Shown here: piece by piece, positions 35,619 to 44,400 of the stretch
Layout of the letters: each line of letters opens with the position of its first letter
Numbering within the stretch: the first letter of the stretch is position 1
Source: Candidatus Woesearchaeota archaeon CG10_big_fil_rev_8_21_14_0_10_36_11
Lineage (GTDB): Archaea > Nanobdellota > Nanobdellia > Woesearchaeales > GW2011-AR9
Assembly: GCA_002762845.1 (NCBI GenBank)
Contig: PCYB01000066.1
Coordinates: 1-51,557, forward strand
DNA: 51,557 nucleotides
Reading direction: 5' to 3'
Notes under the pieces: model-generated
What the model was told of the DNA's origin: nothing
What the model saw: the letters and a program-made list of their open reading frames with translations, nothing else
The model's database searches: none
Translations under genes and position numbers: made by a program

Positions 35619-36272
35619 ATGGTAACAACAACAAGGCCATGTGGAGACACTCGGCCAGAAGATAGAAAAGATGAAAAAACAGTTGAAGAGCAGAAATATA
35701 CCGTTGGAAATTTAGATCCAAATTTTCACGTTATTCTTGCACTGTTTCCTGGATGTGTTCAGGGTGGTCGAGTAGCAGTTGCAACGCGGGGAGACGATAG
35801 GCACGTTCTTTTAGACGGAACAGCTCAACAAATTGTTGAATATGGTGTAGGAAAGCAAGTAACTATCGAGGGTGTAAAATATTCTCGAAACGTTAGTGCA
35901 AGAGCGCAACCTGCAGTTGACGGTATCATTGCTGAAATGACGGGAACTGGCGAAGTTGCAAAACTCATTGAAGAAACTGGTAAAAAGACAGGGAAAGGTG
36001 CTCAGTTTGGTGGGTACACTGTTACAGTTCATGCAAAAGCTGCCGATGGTACTGAAGTAAAAGAACGTGTTACTTTAGGTTCTAAAGTAAATCAGTACTT
36101 CCGTCCAGATAGTGTTCTGAAAGATGATGTTAAAAGGGAGTTCCTCGGCGGAGTAGAACTGATGGTATCTGCAATCATCATACCTGGAAGTTCCAATGAC
36201 AAAAATGTTTTAGGAACTGAAAGCACTTCTAGCTATTGTGCAAAGGGTACCATTGACTACAAACTAGCATGA
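35619..36272 (+). CDS. Unknown cluster protein (217 residues), candidate Ubl modifier or partner
   Basis: The protein is not recognised. It is beta-rich: VTIEGVKYSRNV and YTVTVHAKAADGTEV look like beta-hairpins, separated by a helix with IIAEMTG and AKLIEETGKK. Near the C-terminus it has REFLGGVELMV, an internal Leu-Gly-Gly at 176-178 followed by 39 more residues. In ubiquitin-like precursors a tail after Gly-Gly is removed by a JAMM or other protease; here the similarity is only suggestive. Its stop overlaps the start of the E2-like gene by 4 bases (36269-36272), so the two are translationally coupled and may work as partners. CGAGG-like purines at 35601-35608 may be the ribosome site. Confidence 0.66.
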   Translation: MVTTTRPCGDTRPEDRKDEKTVEEQKYTVGNLDPNFHVILALFPGCVQGGRVAVATRGDDRHVLLDGTAQQIVEYGVGKQVTIEGVKYSRNVSARAQPAVDGIIAEMTGTGEVAKLIEETGKKTGKGAQFGGYTVTVHAKAADGTEVKERVTLGSKVNQYFRPDSVLKDDVKREFLGGVELMVSAIIIPGSSNDKNVLGTESTSSYCAKGTIDYKLA

Positions 36273-37735
36273 AAACATTAACAACGTTTTTGGAAAGGAT
36301 AGCTGAGAGGGGGCTTTCTTTTGTATTGCATGGAAGTCGTCTTTACGATTTCGTCGATACCGAGAAGTATCCGGATAATGTTCGTGTTGGCGGTTTTCAT
36401 CAATCATTAGTTCCCTCACTTTCTTTTTCTCATCTTGAACGTTTTGATGTTGATATGCAAGTAAGACCAATTCATACTCACTGTACCGGATATGTGAAAG
36501 ATACTGTCAATGCAGAACTGAAAGCAGAAGAAGAGTTACTCTCAGAAAAAGGGCGGATACACACTTTAGAATTTATCATGTATGAATTGTTACCTTTAAT
36601 CGTGAGCAAGAAATACGGTGCTGATAGTAGCATTTACCACGACGAAATTAATGCTGCTCTTGATGACTTAGAAGGGGGTACAGGAAAAACTTCTGGTGTT
36701 GAAATACAACAGGATAGATTTGTTCAAACAGCAAAAGAAGAGATACGAGCACAACTCGCACAGGATTTTGGAACTGACGATACGGTGGAAGAAAATCCAA
36801 GTGAACGATTACGTGCCATCGTATTGCAAAGAGAAAAACAATCTCTTAGTCGTGATCCTTTAGTTCCATTGTTATATACTCCCGAAGAAATTGGTATAGT
36901 TGAAGATGGTATTTCTTCATCACTGTTTGGAGAAATAACAGGTAACCAAGCATTATATGTTATTAATGGAAATGTCTTTCAGTTAGTGATACGAGACCAA
37001 CATGATGATGGTGCAGATAGTGTTGACAGTGAACTTGTTTTTACTGTTAACGGAAGGGAGTACGTTCCTGGTAAGAAAGTTACTGACATAGCAACACTTT
37101 CTTCAGAATATAAACAGCGCCGGGTAAAATTATGGCGTATTGCTGCCCTTGAAAAGAGTAAAGATGCGTTTGATATCATTAGAAATATAGTGAGAGAAGA
37201 TGGAGTAACACAAAGGCAAATGCATGAACTTGCAAAAAGAGAAGAGTATGATATTTCAGGTAGTGGTTTTATTTTAAGAGAAGGACACTATTATGTATAC
37301 ACAACAGTAAACAAATTTGCAACTCAAGATGGACGAAATGGTGATGTATTTTGGCCATTTCCTACAACACGTGTTGCTATTCAAGTTGGATCCAATGGTG
37401 GTGTACATTACGTTACTAGAGAAGTTTACGTTGTAGAACAGCGAGAACATCACCCCTGTATTCGTGAGAGAATGAGGCCTAGTGGATTTGGTTCATTATG
37501 TAACCTTAAAGATAGCAATTATGGAAAAACGCCCGCAGAGATGGTCCGTAGACTAAATGCTGGCGTAAATGTTGTTAGAGAGCCACTTAATCAAATCAGT
37601 CTTGATAAACATCCCGGGTACACATATTTTTATGTACATCTTGATGATATTTTAACTCAAGGTTCTTTGACACGTGCTGATGCAAGAGCACAGGGATATG
37701 ATGTTATTGAGGTGTTAGAAAAAAAAGTGACATAA
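36269..37735 (+). CDS. Candidate E2-like (UBC-fold) conjugating protein
   Basis: The 488-residue protein has a C-terminal region resembling an E2 domain. A helix at about 315-328 is followed by strands (YYVYTTVNKF), then FWPFPTTRVAIQ, then EHHPCI (395-398), then GFGSLCNL with candidate nucleophile Cys411, then KTPAEMVRRLNAGVNVVREPLN. This copies the E2 order YPF-x-P, HPN-I, G-x-[IV]-C-L, helix, and EP-N. Residues 255-272 (ELVFTVNGREYVPGKKV) resemble the first hairpin of prokaryotic multi-ubiquitin repeats. The N-terminal 200 residues are unknown. It overlaps the preceding gene by 4 bases and precedes the JAMM and E1 genes. The E2 call is motif-level inference. Confidence 0.55.
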   Translation: MKTLTTFLERIAERGLSFVLHGSRLYDFVDTEKYPDNVRVGGFHQSLVPSLSFSHLERFDVDMQVRPIHTHCTGYVKDTVNAELKAEEELLSEKGRIHTLEFIMYELLPLIVSKKYGADSSIYHDEINAALDDLEGGTGKTSGVEIQQDRFVQTAKEEIRAQLAQDFGTDDTVEENPSERLRAIVLQREKQSLSRDPLVPLLYTPEEIGIVEDGISSSLFGEITGNQALYVINGNVFQLVIRDQHDDGADSVDSELVFTVNGREYVPGKKVTDIATLSSEYKQRRVKLWRIAALEKSKDAFDIIRNIVREDGVTQRQMHELAKREEYDISGSGFILREGHYYVYTTVNKFATQDGRNGDVFWPFPTTRVAIQVGSNGGVHYVTREVYVVEQREHHPCIRERMRPSGFGSLCNLKDSNYGKTPAEMVRRLNAGVNVVREPLNQISLDKHPGYTYFYVHLDDILTQGSLTRADARAQGYDVIEVLEKKVT

Positions 37736-37742
37736 AAAAACA

Positions 37743-37764
37743 GTATTGTATTACAATACAATAC
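37743..37764. promoter_or_regulatory. 22-base inverted repeat upstream of the JAMM gene
   Basis: GTATTGTATT and AATACAATAC form 10-base arms around AC, and further AATACAA copies follow. It fills much of the 65-base gap before the JAMM gene and could be a repressor operator. Confidence 0.4.
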
Positions 37765-37800
37765 AACAATACAAAAAATAAATAAGAAAGGAATGATACA

Positions 37801-39744
37801 ATGACAACACATGACAACTCTGGAAATGATATAGGACCAATAAATGCTACTGCTGCACTTACTCCAGCAACTACTACTACTACTGTTGGTTCTGCTGCCA
37901 CTCCCGTTACTTCTACTCCTTCCGCTGCTTCTGCAGGTACTCCTGTTACTCCTGTTACTGATTGTCCGACCGGAATATGCCCATTACCAACACCGCCTCG
38001 AGACGACGATGAGTTATTCGATCTTCTTGATGATGCCGCGGCAGAACAAAGTTTGAGTGCATACAAACTTGTTCCCAATCCTTTAATAATTAGTAAGAGA
38101 TGTTTGGCTTTAGGCCATATGATTGGCGAAATAACGCGAGATGTTGACGGCGAGGGAGTGGGAAAAGGAAAAGGTCGAAACTTAGAAGTTGGCGGTTTTT
38201 ATCTTATTGACGGTGGAGACGATACATTTACTTTATGCGATTTTATCGTTCCAAACGACCTTCCCGTATCGCAAGGAAATATTGTTGTTGCAGAGCAATT
38301 TCCTATGGCTGGACTTGAACTACGGACACACAACGAAACTCAAGGAACAGACCTACGTATGGCAGCAATGTTTCATATCCACCCTACACTTGTTGGTGGG
38401 TTAGCTCATAGTTCTGCAGACGATGCTGCTCTTACGAGTCTAGTTAATAAAATGAAGGGGGCGACAGAACGATCGTATCCAGAACCATTTAGACTTATAG
38501 ATCGGTTGGCTGATAAAGTAAAGGAATACACACCTGAGGGCCAGATTATCAAAGGCGATGCGTTCAAAGATGTTGTACAAAAATTTATATTTCCTAACGA
38601 TGGAGCGTTCTACGCATTGTTACAACATTTTGGATTTCATCCGGATAAAAAATATTTCCAGAAACAAGAATTTTTAGCTCGGCTCCTTGACACTGTTGAC
38701 ATTTCTCTTGAAGAACCAAGAGTTGTTCATTTCGCGGCAAGTTTTGTGTTTAATTATACTACAAATGGGCCTTTTGTTAAAATGGGTATTGGTGAACGTC
38801 GACTCTTTACGGGAGAAAAACCAATAGTGTACACATCAGATGTTCCTCTTCAAGTTATTGATTTGGGAGAACCAATGCCAACAGAAGCAGAAGTTGCACA
38901 ATTAGTACGTGAAAGGATACGCTTTCCACCTCGACCAAAAGTATTTACAAGAACTAGAAGTAAATCTGCAAGAGGCGGTGGTTCTAGTTTACCCACGGGA
39001 TATCCTCCCGATGCCACGAGTTATCAGTCTCATGGCGACACATGGAGACAACAATGGGGTCCAGTTCAACCCACTTCTCCTTGGCTACAAGGTCAAGGTG
39101 CCTCTAATGCGTCAGGCGGTCCAGTAACTCCAAAAAGACAAACTGACGATAAAGTTACAGATAAAAACTATCGTTTGACCGAGATTGCAGATTTGTTTAC
39201 ATTAGCTGCACATTCTTATGTTCTCGAATGGCGACACGATGACTGTAAGTTTTCTGAATACCTTGACGATGTATTAACTTCAATAGACCGTTTCTCTCTT
39301 CAACAAGGATATGGGGTTTCTACCATTTCTGGAGGTACGAGACAACCGTCGCCCGTTTTTGGTTTTCGTGAAGCTGTAAAATATACTGGTCCAATTAGTG
39401 ATGATCCTTTGAAAGAAGTATTTACGCCACGATTTGCTTTCTATCACGCGAGTGGAGTTGCCAAATGTATCTCTGCAGGACTTAAAGAAAATCCTGATGA
39501 TAATGCGACTATTCAGTTCATGTTTAGGTTTATTTATGGTAGTACAGACTCACGGAATACAGCCTTACAAAGATATGTTACACAAGTTGCAGGGGAATAT
39601 GTTCCTTTACCGCAAAGTTTAGAACAAATTGAACCTACTGCTCACGTGCTTGGCACTCAAGAATTGTCAGATTTAAGCCTTACAACAATATATAATGGTG
39701 CACTAGACGATTTAGGTGATTCAACGGATAAAAATGAAGAATAA
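37801..39744 (+). CDS. JAMM/JAB-domain metalloprotease-like protein (deubiquitinase/desampylase-like)
   Basis: The 647-residue protein has a low-complexity Thr/Ala/Pro tail (15-53), a CPTGIC motif (55-60), then a JAB domain. The zinc site is complete: Glu129 in LEVGGFYLI, His192 and His194 in FHIHPTL, and Ser204/Asp207 in AHSSADD. The usual 7 residues between HxH and Ser are 9 here. After it come about 200 residues of unknown fold, a polar Gly/Ser/Gln linker (about 385-450) and a helical C-terminal domain. JAMM enzymes cut isopeptide bonds or trim Ubl precursors. It sits 42 bases before the E1 gene. The family call is firm; its protein target is unknown. Confidence 0.82.
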   Translation: MTTHDNSGNDIGPINATAALTPATTTTTVGSAATPVTSTPSAASAGTPVTPVTDCPTGICPLPTPPRDDDELFDLLDDAAAEQSLSAYKLVPNPLIISKRCLALGHMIGEITRDVDGEGVGKGKGRNLEVGGFYLIDGGDDTFTLCDFIVPNDLPVSQGNIVVAEQFPMAGLELRTHNETQGTDLRMAAMFHIHPTLVGGLAHSSADDAALTSLVNKMKGATERSYPEPFRLIDRLADKVKEYTPEGQIIKGDAFKDVVQKFIFPNDGAFYALLQHFGFHPDKKYFQKQEFLARLLDTVDISLEEPRVVHFAASFVFNYTTNGPFVKMGIGERRLFTGEKPIVYTSDVPLQVIDLGEPMPTEAEVAQLVRERIRFPPRPKVFTRTRSKSARGGGSSLPTGYPPDATSYQSHGDTWRQQWGPVQPTSPWLQGQGASNASGGPVTPKRQTDDKVTDKNYRLTEIADLFTLAAHSYVLEWRHDDCKFSEYLDDVLTSIDRFSLQQGYGVSTISGGTRQPSPVFGFREAVKYTGPISDDPLKEVFTPRFAFYHASGVAKCISAGLKENPDDNATIQFMFRFIYGSTDSRNTALQRYVTQVAGEYVPLPQSLEQIEPTAHVLGTQELSDLSLTTIYNGALDDLGDSTDKNEE

Positions 39745-39786
39745 AAAACAAAAAAAAGAATAATAAGAAACAACAACATTACTACA

Positions 39787-41340
39787 ATGACAAACGCTGA
39801 CACTCTTGTAATCGAAGAAGAACGGTATGACAGACAGAAATTGCTCTGGGGTGATGCTGGTCAAGATAGACTTAAGAATGCACGAGTGTCCGTTATAGGA
39901 TTAGATTTTCAGGGAAAATACGTTGCACTTTGTCTTGCAGCTCTTGGTGTTGGTAATGTAGTTCTTATTGATGGCAAAAATACAATCGAAGAAGAGGAAC
40001 GTGGCACATTTATGGGTACTCCCGTTTCCCATGGTTCTCGAGCATTAGCATATGCAGAACTTCTTCGTCGTGTTAATCCTCAAATACGCGTTGAAGGATA
40101 TCCAACAGACTTAGTTTCACGAATTGATCAAGATACATTAACTGGTTCAACAGTTATTGTTGATGCAACAAATATGGTTACATCAAAAAGAAATGCAATC
40201 CTGTTTGGTCATGAACATCATATCCCTGTGTTAAGTACATCTTCCCAATGGGGATATACAAAACTTGTACGGTGCGATTCCGAATCTCATGATCTAGCAT
40301 ATCTTATGCCTATGTTTGAAGGAAATGAGCAGGACGAATTAATGGCATTACTTATGTGCGGTGTTACGACTGAAGAAGTTCGTAAACTTATCTTTAATGA
40401 TAAAGATATTCTGCAAAAACCAGTTAGATACCGGCTTGGCGACGGATATCGTTTTGGATTCCCGAAAGAAGGAGAAATGGCTCCTCGACCTGATGCGACT
40501 AAATACGCTGATCTTCGTGTTGCATTCCTTGGCGCAGGCGCTATTGGATGTTGGGGCGCGATTGCTGCAGCAAAAATGGGCATTGACCGTGTTGACGTGT
40601 TTGATTACGATACGTTTGATTCAACAAATATTAACAGACAGGTATTAGGTTTTGACGGTGTTGGAGAACTGAAAGCAGTTCATATTGCAAAAAAGATTGT
40701 GGAAATGAGTTTAGGGAGAACACACTCTGATGGATTTAACGTAAAGATTCTTCCTGGATTTGAAACAGAACGGGAATATGATGTTGTATTCGACTTTGTT
40801 GATAATCCTTACACTCGTGCATTGAACACTGCACACGCAATTTCACATAATATACCAATGATAAGTTCAGGAGCACTTCCATATAGTGCGCGGTCAATAA
40901 CACAAGTTGCTGGAAAGACATTCTGTCAAGATTGTCTTTATCAGATTTATGATCGGGGTAGACAGGATGAAATGATTCGACGTGCAAGTTGTGCAGCCAA
41001 TCCTGACCCCTCGGTTGTCATGAGTAATGCTGTTGCAGGTGCACTTGCTGTACTTGAAATTTTTACGTTAGTTGAACCTGAAAAGTATGGGGTACCGTTC
41101 AGCGGAGAAATTATGTACCGTTCATCTGCTCCAACGAGGTTTGGTGCGGAGGGACTAACGGGTGCATGTGATTGTTATTCCAATCCTGTTCCGCAATTGG
41201 AAATATCGGATGAAGATGTTGCAGCATTTGCTAATGCAATTCCTCACGTACTTACGGGAGGATTAGTAGAAACTGAAAGAAAAGAAGGGAGAGGATTAGA
41301 AAGAGGATTAGAAGTGCTTACTGTTGAGCAACCAGAATGA
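39787..41340 (+). CDS. Single-chain tandem E1-like activating enzyme (two ThiF domains)
   Basis: The 517-residue protein has two adenylation-type Rossmann domains. The N-terminal one opens with RYDRQKLLWGDAGQDRL and VSVIGLDFQG, like AOS1 and the first half of UBA1, with a degraded nucleotide loop. The second is intact: GAGAIG (249-254), DYDTFDSTNINRQ with Arg284, DFVDNPYTR with Asp339, CQDC (380-383), CDC (461-463) and a candidate catalytic Cys402 in ASCAANPDPSVVMSN. This order copies eukaryotic E1s, where the first half is structural. No ubiquitin-fold domain follows. It would adenylate the C-terminus of a Ubl or sulfur carrier using ATP. Confidence 0.87.
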   Translation: MTNADTLVIEEERYDRQKLLWGDAGQDRLKNARVSVIGLDFQGKYVALCLAALGVGNVVLIDGKNTIEEEERGTFMGTPVSHGSRALAYAELLRRVNPQIRVEGYPTDLVSRIDQDTLTGSTVIVDATNMVTSKRNAILFGHEHHIPVLSTSSQWGYTKLVRCDSESHDLAYLMPMFEGNEQDELMALLMCGVTTEEVRKLIFNDKDILQKPVRYRLGDGYRFGFPKEGEMAPRPDATKYADLRVAFLGAGAIGCWGAIAAAKMGIDRVDVFDYDTFDSTNINRQVLGFDGVGELKAVHIAKKIVEMSLGRTHSDGFNVKILPGFETEREYDVVFDFVDNPYTRALNTAHAISHNIPMISSGALPYSARSITQVAGKTFCQDCLYQIYDRGRQDEMIRRASCAANPDPSVVMSNAVAGALAVLEIFTLVEPEKYGVPFSGEIMYRSSAPTRFGAEGLTGACDCYSNPVPQLEISDEDVAAFANAIPHVLTGGLVETERKEGRGLERGLEVLTVEQPE

Positions 41341-41438
41341 AACTGTTAATGCCTCTAACAACCACAATAAAAAATTTCAAAAAATAAACACAATGTCCAA
41401 AAAAAATCACTTAACTATTCACATAAAAAATTAATACC

Positions 41439-44400
41439 ATGGCAGAAGAAATTATACAAATGTTAAAACTTAAAGAACAAGAAAGAACTAAAGAACTAGA
41501 AATACTTCCTATACTCGATATTCCTCCTGCACTTGATGACGATGACAGTTTTTTTGATGAAGATGACTTAGCAGATATGTTTAATCGCGCAAGTGAAACA
41601 AATCTTTTTGGTGAAGAAGAAGAGGTTGTTACTGTTGTCGCTCCTCCATATGATCCAGTTAAGAAAATAGCAGCTATTTTGGAACTGGATGATGGTCGTA
41701 CAAAAAGAGATCCAGTAACATTCAATCCTAATCCTGTTCGTAATATGGTTTTTAACGCGTTGACAAGGAATGTTCTTCCAACAACATTTAAGGGCAGTCC
41801 TTTGGATAGTGATGGGCCAGTTTCTGATTTAGCAAGCGGAATATTGGTAGCTGAAAGTGCACTACGCCATTTTTCTATAAAAGAAACTGTTGATGGTGCC
41901 AGTTCCGCAGAAGGATATTTCCAAGAGGTTTCATGGAATTTAGGTACGCGAATGCAAAGATTGTTAAATCTTGAACTTGAGACAATGGAAGAACTGGGAT
42001 TGACATTATTAGAACGAGCAGGGTATGCATTTAATGCTGCATCACTTCGATATATCGATCTAAAAACAGGAAGATTTTTCTCTCGCGAAAAAGTACTTGA
42101 TGACATAGAACAACTTACTCTTGTTACAAATCCTACATTTATGAAGCGTGTTGGAATATATTACAGTACTCTTGGAAAACGATATATAAATGCCAGAATA
42201 AAAAAGTTTGTTTCTCGTGAAAGTGCACGAGATATGTTAGAACTTGGCGGCTCCATTAGAATTGCATCAGAGCTTACACTTGAAGAATCTGTTCAAATAC
42301 ACGGTAGGAAAAGAGTTGTGGAAAGAACAGAAACGTATCAAGATGTATTCTTTGAAGGGTTTCATCCTGAGACTTCTATTGTCGCTGATACCGTTGCTCA
42401 TATTCTTACTGGATACGAAGACCGTTTACGCTACGTTACTTCCTTTGATGAACTTGCAGATTTAACAACACTTTGTCTTGGCATTGGTTTAGTTACTGAT
42501 GAAACAACTGCCCAAGCTTTACGTACCTATGCTCTTGATCATTCTGTTGATGCGAGAACACTACTTTTGCGAACGTTCGCTACTGTTGCACAGCAGGATG
42601 GTTTTTTTCAGGACATGAAAATTGATGATGTATTATCACGATACGAAATTGGTTTACACTCAAGAGCAACATATACAAAAAATATGGTCCGTGAACTGGA
42701 CGAGTTACGTGGAAGAACATTTAATTTTAACGTATTAGCAGAACAAATTGTGACACGGTTAGAAGAAGAAAAAGGAGTTGTCCTTTCACTTCCTTCAATT
42801 TACGGTGAAGACGATTTTGATAATTTTTGTACCAGAATTACCGACTTTAATGTCCCTCTGTATGAAATTGTTTCTGATGATACGTTCGGCGCTTTACGAG
42901 CACAGTACGGAAAGATTCAATATGAATTTGAACAAAGTGATGTTAGAGCAAAAAAAGCTCGTGATGCCGTTCCTGTGGGCCATTCCTCATTAGGAGAAAA
43001 AGTGTTACAACAATTACACAGAAAGTACGGGCTTGATGTGGAACAAAGACAATTTGAATCCTATGAAGTATATAAAGAACAATCTGCAGAATTAATACAA
43101 GTTGTAAGGGGAATAATTCAAAAAACATTGGATGATGTTGTTACAGTTATTCCAAAAAAGTTAGGCGTTGACGTTCGTGTTAAATCTCTTGGTCCTATAA
43201 AAAGAAGAATAAGATATCTTCACGGGGGAGAAATCCATGACGTGCCTATTGGAAGCACAGGTACAGTTACAGGAATAAGAAAAGAAGGAACTTACACTAC
43301 TATCTTTGTTGCATTTGACCATCGTACTCATCACACTGATTGGTATACAGATCCTAAAGAGTTAGAGATTATTGCTAGTGATACTATTCCTTCTGAATTA
43401 CGTGGCGTTCTTAAAGAATTTGACGGCGATACTGAACGTGCTGCTGCCAGTATTATTAGCTCACTTGAACAGGAGATTAATTATGTATATCGAGAACAAG
43501 AGTTTAGAAGAATTAATGATGAACATATTGCACAACAAAAAGTAATCGCTGCAAAAATGTCCACTCTCTTTTTTGATAATGGAAAAAGAGTTATGCGAAC
43601 ATTTAGGGCATTAGGAATTGGGGAGTACAAGTCTAGAGAAACCAACACTCATCGTGTTCCTTTGGGAACTATTGGGCTTCCTGAGAGATACACCGGCGAC
43701 GGTTTTTTTGATGTTACATTTCCAATTCGAGACAGAAGAGGAAAGATTCATATTGATGAAATGCAACTTTTACGAAAAGTAGATGTTTCACCACGGTCAA
43801 TGATCGGTGCCCGTGCTCAAATTACTCAAGAAACAAATGAGGGAGATTATAAACTGGGAAGTTGGGGTATAGTAACTGGCACAGATGGAATTTCCCTGAG
43901 AGTACAATTTAAACATATTGAAGGAAAAGAGACTCAAGACGATTTACCTTGTGTATGGATACGTAGTCGGTATCTTACACTTAAATATGACGATATTGAA
44001 TGGAGAAAAACAGTTAATAAAACAACAAACAATCTCTTTGACAGTATTGAACAGACTGTACGTGATGTCCAGCGTGAATATAAACAGGTACAAAATCGCA
44101 AACGTGAATTAGTTGAATTAGGAGTGTCTCACTTCCGTGCAATAGGTATTGAAGATACAATCATACATATTCTTTTTGAGGATTGTCTTACCAATGAGGA
44201 TTTTGTGACGTATGTAAATAATGGTCTTCTTTCATCAGAAAGTGTGTTCGACGAAATTGAGACTGAACTAGATAGTTTAGGCGGCGAAGAGGAATATAGT
44301 GGTTTAGCTACTAAAATTAAAACTCAAGTTCAAGAAAAGATGGGACTCATATGGAGCGATACAACAGAAATTACTGGCGAAGAAACATATCAAACATTTA

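Noticed and set aside
37861..37960. Triplet-like ACT/GTT runs as a tandem repeat locus
   Set aside because: The units are imperfect and in frame with a Thr/Ala/Pro linker; best described as low-complexity coding sequence.
41411..42106. 231-residue open frame on the - strand
   Set aside because: It is antisense to the giant cluster gene and is serine/threonine-rich in the way reverse-frame reading of Glu/Asp codons gives; no family motif.
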